Assembly (NCBI RefSeq): GCF_021018805.1
Contig: NC_086254.1
Coordinates: forward strand, 372,001 to 436,000
Source: Prinia subflava
Taxonomy: Eukaryota > Chordata > Aves > Passeriformes > Cisticolidae
Direction of reading: 5' to 3'
Length of the DNA: 64,000 nt
Numbering within the stretch: the first letter of the stretch is position 1; every line of letters begins with the position of its first letter. Positions 10,801 through 22,800 of this stretch are shown here, one piece after another. The notes beneath the pieces are model-generated. The model was not told where the DNA came from. It did not search any database and saw only the letters and a list, made by a program, of their open reading frames with translations. The translations under genes and the position numbers were made by a program.

Positions 10801-13800
10801 ACTGGTACCATCCAATGCCTACCAGTACTGTCCAGCACCTCCCCCATGGGTACCAAGTGCATCTGGGCAAAGCACAGGGATGCTGGGCAGTGGGGCTGAG
10901 CCCAGACCCCAACAGAGATGCAGCCTCCTGGCACACCTGGGGACCCGCTGTACTGGGGAAGCCACTGGGAAGAGGGCAGGGCAGAAATGGGGTCACTATC
11001 TTGTCCACCCAGGGACACAGCCACCAGTCTATCCAACATTCCCCAGGTCTTATCCTGCCCACCTGGTTATCACGCACCTCAGCCTTGAAGTTCTCCAGCT
11101 CTTCCTTCAGGGCTGTGATCTCCCTGTAAAGCTGCTCAATTAGCCGGTCCCTGGCAAGGAGAGACATGGGGTACACCCTCAGTGCCATGGGGACACAGCC
11201 TGGGAAGGGAGGTGTGTCCCCTGTGTCACCATGACTACGGTGCTATTCCAGGCAGGGAGCTCCTGGTACAATCTTGGCCATTCTGCAGCATCACCAGGAT
11301 TGCTTACTTGTCATCCTTGCTCATCCCGTTCTGGCTGTTGAAGTTGAAGGGGTCACAGCTGAAGGAGCTGCCAAAGATGTCATCAAACTTGTTGTCAAAC
11401 AGGCTCTGTGGGAAGAGCACGACAGATCTGGAGTGACCCCACCACCACTTTGGTAGCTCTTGTCCCTCCATGTCCGCAGTGTCACTGCCAAGCCAGCCTA
11501 TGAGCTGCCTGGACACTGGAGCTGTTTCTCCTCCTGCTTCCAGGACACTGAATGTGATGAACTTGATGAACATGGAGCATCTGTGGTCCACCCCACAAAA
11601 CTCCAGAAGGGAGAAGATCCTCAAAGCCATCTCCCTCCCCACTCAATGCCTGAGGACAACCCTTGGTGGAGAGGAGGGTGAAGACCTAAAGGTCTCCATG
11701 GCAATGCTCGAAGCCAAACCTCTCCTTGCCCATCACTGGAGGGCACCACACCACTGAGCAGCACTGGGAGAATTCGGGCTAGTTCAACCCTAGCAGCACC
11801 CAGACAGGACACCCAGCACCCGGACGGGACATCCAGCACCAAACCATCTCTCTTCAGTGACACTCCCTAGCTCCCGAGGCCATTCCCACTGTCTCAGTCC
11901 TCACTGCAGCATGGATTTGGAGAAATAACCCTGGGCTCAGAGCCAGAGAGACCCCACCATCCTCACCTGAGAGGCTGCATCCATCTCCACCAGGTCTGTG
12001 ATGGGTTCGCTGTCAGGTGAGGATGCCTCAGCGGGGATCACCACCACAGGGCTGATGTGCTCCGACAGCGCAGAGGCACGCAGGAAATTGGGAGGGTTCT
12101 GGGGAGGGAAGGGAGCACGGCTGAGGGGAAGGACTGGCACTGGTGCTGGCCTGAAGGCACAGTTGGTTGAAATGCTGCCCTGGAGCTGAGCTGGCCATGC
12201 CTTGACCCATGAGAATAGAGCCAGGACCCACAGGGATGGAGTCAGGATGCAGAGGAATAGAATCAGAACCCAGCAGAATGGAACCAGGACCTGCAGGGAT
12301 GGATCTCAGCAAGGGCTATGGATCAGGGGATCCCAGCTTCCAGTCAGAGGGCAGCTCCATCCAGTCAGATGTCACCCAATGAAGGATAAAAGAATGATCT
12401 TCAAGGCCCAGGAGCCCCATGCTGCCACCAGAACTAAGAAGCTGGGCAAGGCAGCAAGAGGCTTTTTTGGGCGTTTTGCCAGTGCCCCCACTGCTGCCCC
12501 TGGGCACAGGGACAGGGAACATGGGGACTGCAGGATCTCACCTCTGGCAGCTGCGGGATCTGAATCAGCTGCTTGAAGTACTGCAGGTTGCTGGAGCGGT
12601 AGAAAAGGTCCTTGAGCCTGCAAGCAGCAGAGAATGGTTAGGTATGGCTCTTGTCCAACCTGGACAACCCCTTGCCTGGCTCCAGGGAGTGTCACCTGGC
12701 CACTGTACTGCTCTGGAGGGGAAGGTGTGCTGCCACCAGACTCAGGGCAGGTCCCATAAACCCCAGGCCTGATGGGCAGGGAGAAGGACCTGGAATTTGA
12801 GCAATCTGGTCTAGTGGAAGGTGTCCTTGCCTATGGCAGGGGTTGTACTTGATGACCTTCAAAGGTCCCTTCCAACCTAAACCACTTCCTGCCTACCCAA
12901 AGTTTCCAGGAGCAGGGGGCTTTCCTGCCTGGAACCAACACCCTCACTTTCAGTTCCTGCAGAAGCATCTTCCCTAGAAGCAGGGTACCTCCCTCCAGGA
13001 CTTACAGTTTTGGGGAGGAGAGACAGTGCCGAGCCGCACCACTCCTAGCTCCCAGCTCTCCCAGTCACCTGAGCATCCCAATCAGGATCTTGGTGCTGTT
13101 GATCCCTGTCCCAAGGTTAGTCCCTGTGTGGTCAGAGCACAGCCAGCCCTGCTTCTACTCTTTGTAGTTTGTGACCTTGAACCAAGCTGTCCCTCAGCAC
13201 CATGACATCCCCTCCCTGCTCTCAGTGGCAGTTTTTGTTTTAGTTATTCTAAATAATCATGTACCAGAGGCCACAGCACATCCCTGCTCACTCATTTTTA
13301 ATCTCAGTGCCTTGGGAGCACTCCCAGTGCACCAATGCTCTGGGTCTGGGCACTTACTTTCGGAACTGCTCCAGGAAGCGATCTCGGTGGCCCTGCAGTG
13401 TATCCGCTGGCAGACCTGGAAGAAGCAGCAAGTAGAAATGTCCATAGATGTCTTCATGGATCAGGGAACAACCCATCAGCACAGCCATGTGGAAATGGCT
13501 CTTTCTCAGAGATGGCCATCCTCCTCCGGGAGTCTGAATACACCAGGCAGTGTCCCATTGCAGGAGGGGACCACATCCCACACACCACAGGCCACAGAGA
13601 AGTGTGGGATGGTGGCGCCACAATTCCAGATCCTGAAGGATATGGGTTTTGCACCTCTTTGCCAGGGTGACTCCCTTCATCCCACAAAAGAAGCTGGGGA
13701 AGAGGTGGTTGTGAACAGCCCAGGCTGAGCAGGGTGGTGGCCCCAGCACCTTCCTGTGTGTCACCCTCATCAAAGGCAGTGGTGCTGGAGACACTCACAG

Positions 13801-16800
13801 GAGTGGAGCTTGAAGAGCAGCTTGACGGTGTAGTCGTAGAGGTGGCTGGAGTCCAGGATCACCTGGATAAGCGGAGCCAGACGGCACTGCCCCGCTGCTG
13901 TCACTGACACCGAGCGTGACATGTCCAGGGAGCTGAACACTGCAGGGAAAGAGTGCAGGATCAGATTCAGCAGCACTGGCAGCATCAGAGGGTGCCATAC
14001 TGTGTCTGCCAAATCCACAGATGTCATCCAGCACAAGATACCCTCTGGCCCTTGGGGACATAGCCTGCTGCCCTGCAGCTGTTTGTGAGCTCAGCGGGAG
14101 GGGAAATTCCCACTGAGGTCCCTCACCCAGGCCTGGGAACACTCCAGCCTGGCACCATAGCCCTCCAACCAGGACTGAGCCCCAGCCGTGTCCTGGGCAG
14201 AGCTGACATGTGACTCCTGTGCTCTGCTTGTCACTGTTGTCCCACTGGAGTGACTGGAGTGTGCTGCGTGTGCCAGAGGAAAGGTGTTTCAAAACCAGCT
14301 TGAAACAGCTGAAGACCATCTCATTCCAACACCTTCCACTAGACCAGGGTGCTCCAAGCTCTATCCAACCTAGCCTGGAACACTTCCAGGGATGGGGCAG
14401 CCACAGCTTCCCTGGGCACCCTGTGTCAGGACCTCACTATCCTCACAACCAACAATTTCTTCCCAATTTCCCACCTAGCCCCACCCTCTGGCACTGGGAA
14501 GCCATTCTCTGTTGTCCTGTCACTCCAGGCCCTTGTCCAAAGTCCCTTTCTGGTGCTCTTGAAGCCCCTTTAGGCACTGGAAGGGGCTCTAAGGTCTTCC
14601 TGGTGCCTTCTGTTCTCCAGCTGAACATCCTCTCAGCCTGTGTTCAGAGCAGAGGAGCTCCAGCCCTCAGAGCATCTCTGTGGCCTCCAACAGCCCCATG
14701 TCCTAGATGTGCTGGGACACCAGGGCTGGAGCTCTGGAGCTCTGCAGCTAGGCTCTTACCTAAGTGGGACAGAACCACCTGCTGCCCACACTAGGGGATC
14801 AGCCCAGGGCATGTGGGGTTTTGGAGCACACATGTCTGGGGCATGTTGAACTCCTCATCCTCCAGCATCCCCAGGTCCTTCCTGGCAGGGCTGCTCTCCA
14901 TCCCTTCATCCTCCAGCCTGGATTGATACCAGGGGTTGCCCTGACCCAGGTGCAGCATCTTCTACTTTGCCTTGTTGAACCATAGCTCAACAAGTGAAGT
15001 GCCCACAGAAGAGCTGAGCTGTGGTGCCCTCAGCCAACATCCCCTGTCAGAGCCTCCTCCAGCTCGGATCAGCCCCACAAAGGGGCTGGATTCCGGCAGA
15101 TCTCTCAATCCACCGTGTCTCAGATCAATGCAGGGCTTTACCTGTCTGGAAGAGGTTCAGTTCACACTCCAGGTAGTCAAACATCTCCACCGTCAGCTGA
15201 AAACTAGGAAACCGGGTTGAGGATGGTTGGGAACCCCATGGCCCATGGGGTTGGGTTCCCAAGGCCACCCATGAGGAAGAATCCTATCTCTGCTTGGTCA
15301 TGTGGCTAGTGGGGTGGGCAGATCGCGCCACCCAACTGCACCTACTCCCTGACCTTCCCCTGCCCCACACTCACAAGTTATTGACATCGTTCTCCCCAGC
15401 CTCATCAAGCTGCCGGTCGGACATCTGCAGATTTCCAGGGAATCGGGGATTCTGTGGGGAAAACAGGAGTCAGGAAAGAGTTCCAGAGGACCTCCTGGTC
15501 TGGCCACAGCTCTGGGAGCACCAGGCCTGTGATCCTGCAGCCTCAAAGTCTGCAGCTTGGATGAGCCAGGGGAGTAATGTGGGGGAAAAGGGAGGTAGCA
15601 CACGGTCTCTGAACCCTGGGTGATCACAGCGTCCCTAATCCACAGTATCTGTTCTCTTCCCAGCAAGAAAAGCTGATTCTCCATGGACTGAGAAACCTGC
15701 CGAGCAGGGAGGAGACAGGGCTGCCAGCAGAAAGCTGGACGGATGGAGTGGTATCTGCCCCAGGGGGTACCTGACCTGGCATTTTGGGGAGAGTTGCATC
15801 ACACTTCCAAAACAGGGTGATAGGCACAGGAAACACCTCTTTTCAGCAGTTTTCCCCTGTTTTCCCATCTAGGATAGCTGGGGGAGAAAGGGGGGTGTGT
15901 GTGTCCTACTACTTGTAGCCCACCAGCTCCCAGCCCAGCCCAAGGGCCACCAGGAATCCTGCCACCCCCAAAGCATTGGTCCTTGGGTCATTTTCGATGG
16001 CCACTGGCAGCTTTGGGAGTATTTCACGGAGACAGCAGGATGGCCATACTGATCCCTTGCTGTCACCCCAGTGCCCACCCCTTGCTACAGCCCTGGGGGC
16101 AGGGACAGGGGGTGCTTACCTTGGTGTGAAATTCCATCTTGGTTCTCAGCAGTTTGAGGTAGATGCTGCAGAGTTGACCATAACCCTCACTCAGGTGGCC
16201 CTGTGGGAACCCCAAAAAGCTGTAGAGATCCAGGACAGGCTGTGGAAAAGCCTTTTTCTGCCACAGAATGATTCTTCCCTTATCTCCCCAAAAACACAGC
16301 CAAACCCTCCTCGCTGGCACCTGGATGCAGGCTGGCTGTACTGAAGGGATTTGGTTAGACCTTCTCATCACCTTCTCTGCATGTTTCAAAGCTTCATTTG
16401 ACTGTCAGAGACGAGTTTTTACTGGGTTTTGCCATAAAACAGGAAAGAGGCATTTGATTTTGGTGGAAGGAACACAGAAAGCAACTAAAACCCACCTACC
16501 CAAGGTAGGTGATGACAGCCACCGGTCCGCCATGGCTGTGCTCCGCTTCCTGGGAGAGGGAACTCCCCAAGCCTACACTCCTCCAGCCTGGCCGAGTTTT
16601 GGGGGTTAGATTTGTTTCTTCTTTTTTTAGGTATAGAATTTTTCCTATAAGTTGCTAGGAAACTAACTGCTGGGTAGTTGTAGGTACTTAAGCAGAACAA
16701 AGGAGCCAGAGGGGAGGAGGGGAGGAATTACAGCACCTGGCTACACTTCTTTGAGTCTTTGGGAGTTTCTCGGTGGGGGAAGATAACGCGAGGTTTGGGG

Positions 16801-19800
16801 GCAGGTAAAGGACAGGGCTGTGGGCAGCTTCCATCTCCTGCCCTGGGCATCGGAGAATGGCCAGGCTGCTGCTCGCTGCAGGAGTTCGCTGTTACCCCCT
16901 GTCCGTTCTTGGAAAATCGACCACCATCTGTGCCAGAACCCTGAGCTCGCCTCCTCCTGCCCTGCCGGGCCAGCCCTGTCCCGCCGCTGTTCCTTTCGGC
17001 GCTGCTTTGAGGCTTTCTGCTACTCTGTGGCCCTGCACTGCCCCTGCCCTGCTGGGACATCCCTGCCGCTCCAGCTGCCACAGAGCTTCTGATACATCTC
17101 ATCCACCAGTCCGGGATTATTTTTTTTCCACCGCTCCAGCTTGGTGCTGTCAGAAACCCAAGAGATCAGACTGCCCCGGGCTTTGTGAAACCAAAACCCC
17201 TCGAGGTTCTTGGTTCTATTTATTATTAATGCTGTAGTTGTTATTGTTTATTGGCCTTGTTAGACATACTAGTAAAGAACTGTTATTCCTATCCCCATAC
17301 CTCTGCCTGAAAGCCCCTTTAATTTTCTAAATTATAATAATTTGGATGGAGGGGATTTGAATTCTCCATTCCAAGGGAAGTCCTTTCCCTCTCTAGCAGA
17401 CACCTGTCTTTCAAACCGAGACACCAAGGCACCCCTGGGGTTTCCCTCCACGGCTGGCAGGGTTGGTCACTTACCCACATCCTGCTCATGTCGCTCAGCT
17501 CATTCTTGTATCGCATGGAGTCTTTCAGCACCTGAAGGAATGATGTTGACAATCAGTAGGCAGAGCACCAGGACACAGTGGACACAGTGGACACAGTGTT
17601 CCATACTGTAAACCAGGAACTAGTTGACAAATGGGAGGTCTCGATGCATTCTCAACTCTTTATTGCACCACCAGCCCTGGGTGCCTCCACTTCCCCAAGG
17701 AGGATCCTGGCTGATGGGTCCTGCACCAATGCCATTGCCAGGCGCTGAGCAGTTTCCTCTGGCACTGCCGTTGGCACTGGAATTGGAGGCACATGGTGGT
17801 TTTGGGCAAGGCAGCACCAGGAGGGTTCTGGCACCCAGGATTGACCTGCAGGAGGGCACTAACCCTTTGGAAGAGCTCCAGCACTGGTGTCCACGTCCCC
17901 TAGAAGGGTCAATCCTATGTGGAGGATTGAGGCCCTACTCAGGACTGAGCCCTAGGAGGCCAATAACCCTCTGGGAGGACTCGAGTCCCCACCTCAGGAC
18001 TGATCCCCTAGAAGGACACTGACCCTCCAGCATCTCCCCATTACCTGGTGTAGCCCTGCAGGGGAAAAGATTTGGCCCTAAGCTGTGCTTTGGGCACTCA
18101 CATTGGAATGTCCATCCCGGAGGAGCTTGTGGAAGACATGGCAGAACTTCCAGCAGAGCACGGCATTGCTGGACAGTGGCAGCCGGTTCACCACTGACCA
18201 GAACGTCTGTGCTCCCTTCTCATGGTGGGTGCCCAGAATGCACGGTGCTGGTGGTCAAGGAAGCACTCCTCTGCCCTCTGGTGATGGAGAATGGCCACCC
18301 AAAGACAACTGCACCCACAGAGCCCAGGGGGACCAGGCTACCACAGGGAGTTAATGATGCCCAGGCCAGGCATATGCTGTTCCCCAGGTGGCACAAGCCA
18401 CCCCCTCCCCCCACCCCTGCTCTGGGAGCACCAATGGCACATGCAAGGCTGAGGCTGTGCCTCTGCTGAGTCTTCCCAGGTTCCTGCCTGGGATGCTGGG
18501 GATCCACTTTTGGTGGCAGTGTCCCAGCCTGCTGTGTGCACCTTCCCCTCCTGCCTTCTAGGATGGCAGTGCACCAGCCTGGGCACCTACCAATATTCAA
18601 AGGCCGTGACAGCAGCAGCAGGGATCCTGTGCCATGCTGGAAAAATATTCAATGTTGTTAATAGCCCCCAGCCTCCCCAGCACCCTGGGCACCTCTCCTC
18701 ACAGACCCTCTTAATGCTGCCCCTCTTCTAGGCAGCCCCCCCCTGCTCCCACACTCCTTGTCCCATGGCCAGCTTTGAGAAGGATATTCCTGGCATGTTT
18801 CTCCTTGACAGCCACTTCCTGCGCATTAATGGCCTTATTGATGCTGACGGTCTGCAAGAGAGAAGTGATGGGGGTGAGATGGTAAAGGTTGAGGCTCTCT
18901 CATAGTGCCCCCCTTGCCCACTGAGACCCTCCAGCTCTGCAGTGGCTGGGTCCCATCCAGGTCCCCAATCCCTGCTTGTGCCAGCTGGATGCTGACCTTT
19001 CCCGGATGCCTTTCTGGGACACAGTTGGCATCCACCAGGTTCAGCTGCTGCCAGGACTCGTTTACTCAAGATAATAACAAAGCAATTAAAGTAGCGCCCA
19101 CTAAGAACCCTCTGCTGCCCTCAGACTGAACAGGCAGAGGGAAGGCAAATTCCTCCCCTGCTGTTGGATCATGGGCAGCAGCTGGTGACTCCTACCCCAC
19201 TTTTGGGGGTATTGAATGGGGAGGACAATTTGGGGGGCACCAAAAATCGGGCAGTGGGATGGCAAGACCACTGCCAGGGCTGCCTGGCAAGGTTATGGCT
19301 GCTCCATGAACTAGATAGAGGGACAGGAGTGAAACCCACAGGCGGGACTTGCCATGCAGATGTTGAGGACCTGGGGGAGTCCACGCTGAGGAGCCTGGGC
19401 ACAGCCAGCCACCATTTATCCTATGGAAGACAGTGGCAGCCACTGGAAGCATTTACCAGGCAGGATTTTTAACTCTACCTCATTTCTGATCCTTCACAGG
19501 GCCACAAAAGATAACAGCTCAGAGTCATTCTCTCCCCAAGCTCCCACATCACCAAGTGCTTCCTTGGCACCTGCTCTGTGAACATTCCATCTGCCTCAGC
19601 CCTGCCAGAAGTAGCTCATTACTGATATAAACCAATTAAAGTCGTGAGATAAATTTCAATACCTTTCTCACTATAATCCTTGCTGCAACCCTGTTTCCTG
19701 CCCTCTCTGAGATGGCCCCACATGGCTTCATCTCTATGGACCCTGGTGAGTCTGTCCTGAGCAGGGGTGGAGGGGCCCACAGGAGCCCCAAATGAGGTGG

Positions 19801-22800
19801 AGTACAGCCCAAATCCCCCAGGAAGTCCATCTGCCACCAAAACATGTACCAGCTGGAGCAGGAATGATGATGGCCTGAGGTATACAAGACCCCATCCACA
19901 GCTGCACCCCCAGCCCAAAGCCAAGCACCTCCTTTAGCTGAAACTGTCCAGATGTCCCAGTGTGAGCCAGTTCTGCTGCAGGGATGCCACTGCTCTGTGG
20001 TGTTTGCAGCCCCATCCCTATTGGCTCTGAGTGGTGACCAGTAAGGACCATGGAGGTGACATGGGAGGTTATCAGCAAGATGCAGGAGGCTCATTTTGAG
20101 GAGTCAGGGGACCTGAATTGTCAGTAGCAAGACACCCATCCCAGGCACACAGAGCAGAACCTGGATCTCAGCTTGGTTTTTTCAAGGAGAGCTGAAAAGA
20201 ACACCAGCAGTGGAGAGACCCATCCATCCCATCCATCCCTTCCATCCCATCCATCCCTTCCTGAGGGGCTGGATGGAGGTTCCCAGCATGTGAGGAAAAG
20301 ACTGGGAGTCACCTCTGCAGCTCTGCCTGTCCCAGCACCCACAGCTCCTTGTCAGGAAAACCACAAAATTAAATTCAGCATTAAAAAAGTGCTTGGGGAG
20401 GTGCTTCTGCCAGTGTGGAGAGGGATGCCCATGTCCTGGAGACTTGGAGCCTGTATCCTAACAGCCATCTGTGATCCAGCTCTAGGCAGCTTGCCCTCAT
20501 CCGAAACCTGTCTGGAGCGCCCAAAGCCCCCAAGACTGTCAGAAGAGTTGTGATGAACCAGACAGCAAAGTGAGGAGTGCCAGGATCAGCATTTAAATGC
20601 ACATTCCACCTCAGAATGGAGTCCTGGACCTCAAGGAACAAGCCAAATGCAAAGCCAGAGCTGGGGAGCAGAAGCTCATAGCCAGAGGCCAGATGTAGGC
20701 AGCACTCTCCTGAAGCCACTCCTGCTGTCCTTGAACAACCAGAACAGGGGTGGTCTCTGGAGGGAAGCAGTACTGCATCCCTGGGAAAGCTAGAAATGGA
20801 ACTCCCAGTTTAACTGCTCTTTCATGCCAGCTTTTCCCAGCAAAGCAATAACACTTTTTTCCAACTAAGGAAGCCCCAGTGACCTCCCAGAGTGAGGAGA
20901 GACAGTGGGAAGGTGACAGGGGCTGGCAGCCCCTGGTTCCAGGCAGGGACTAGCTGGAACTTCTCTCCACAGGTTCCCCAACTCCATTTGAAGCACATAC
21001 ATCTGTCTGGAAGGCAGAAAGGTTTCTGAGAAAAAGCTGCATCTCACTTTCCTGTACTTATGGACATCCCATTTTCACTGCATCCCCAGGAGTGCAGGGC
21101 AGGGGTCCCATCCTGGGAGCCAATTGGGACATGCCCAAATTGCCATATCAGTGTCTCTGGCAGCGGCCACATCAGCAAACTGGGGGAGCACGAAGCAGCA
21201 GCAGGAGACCAAGGCTGGATTTGTCACCTCTGGGGGACAAGTGGGGTCAGGGAGGGTGATTTGGCTGCAAAATTGGGTCAGAACGAAGGGAAATTTGAGG
21301 CTGCCTAGACAACAAGCCCAGACCCCTTCCCTACAGAGGGTCTTTCACCCTGACTCAGAGATGCTGCTTCCCATCACCATCCCACACCTGCAATTAATGG
21401 AATTTTAATTTAATTATGAGCTTCCAACCTATGAGGGTGACTTCTGACCCACCAGGACACATCTGGGCAGCACTGCTGGTCCTGCTCTGGTTTCATGAAC
21501 AGGACAGGGGACATTGGGGACGGGGCAGCCCCACACCCCACCCTGCTGCTGGGACAGGAAACCCTGGTGTTTGCTCTTGTGCAACGGGCCAGGCAGGAAG
21601 CACAAGAATCCAGAGGGGTCCATTGCATAAGGACAGGTGTGCGGGTGACACTGCCATCCAGCCACCCCGGCAGAGCCACAGGGCTAGGATGTGGGACTGA
21701 ACTCAGTGGGGCAGGACCTGGGGCAGGGCTGCGCACGGGCTCTGCCAGGCTGGAAGTGGCTCCATGGGTGCTGCAAGGGCTGAGAATGCTGCAAGCACTG
21801 TTAGCTTTCCAAGTGCCACTTGAGCAGGGTGAGGAAACCCCACTGGCGTGTGCATGGAAAAGCACAGGCCATTTGGGAGAGGAGCAGTCTGGGACTATCT
21901 ACCCCTGAGCAATGGGATCTTTCCAATCATCTTTTCCTCCCTCTGCAACACCAAGGGGATTCCCAGAAACCTGTGGAAGCTCTACTGCCAATGGCTTGAC
22001 AGGTCACCATAGCTATGTCCCATGGGAATTCCCAACCCCTGATCCAGCCCAGCCCTTCCCATAAGGAGATCCCACAGCAGGGCTGAGTCATCAACAGCTC
22101 CACACTGGAGTGACCCATGGACCAGGTCTCATGTCAGCTCTCTGCACATGTGTTTGCCGGCTCCAGACAGAGGAACCCAAAACTGCATAGAGGAAAAGGG
22201 TTGGGATGAGAGAGGCTTTCTGAGCCCTGACACACACTTCCCTCTGTCACACATACCCTCCCTCCCCACCAGTTCTCCCCAGATTACACTCTCACTCTCT
22301 GAATGCAAAATTTCTCATTTGGAGGCAAAGAGCCAAGCTTGGCTCAGAAGCACCACAACGCCTTCCCGTTTTTTTAACTTCCAAAAGGAAACAAGTATTG
22401 ATTAAAGAATCCAGAGCTACTGCAAATTATTTGGAGAAATCGAGTAAGTTGCAGTGCAAATCCTCTTAGTAATGCTCCCTCATTTCTCCTTAATTCCTTT
22501 CTATAAATGGAGAGCCGGGTTGGAGTGTACCTCTGGAAAACCACTCACAAGCCCTGCAGAGACAGGAGCTTTGGAGAAGGGAGTGTGCAGGAAGACTTGA
22601 CTACAACAAGCCTGGAAGAAAAATCCATGGGCCTAATTAAAATGCAAATCCCAGTAAAGCAAAGCTTGGCTCAGGCCCTGGAGGTGTTCAGGAAATGGGA
22701 GGCAGACAAGCTCTTCTAAGGCCACAACTCTCTTTAAACATGACCCACCTCCAGCAGCTAATGTCAAATCCCAGCCTTGATGGGGCTCAGTGAACAGTTT

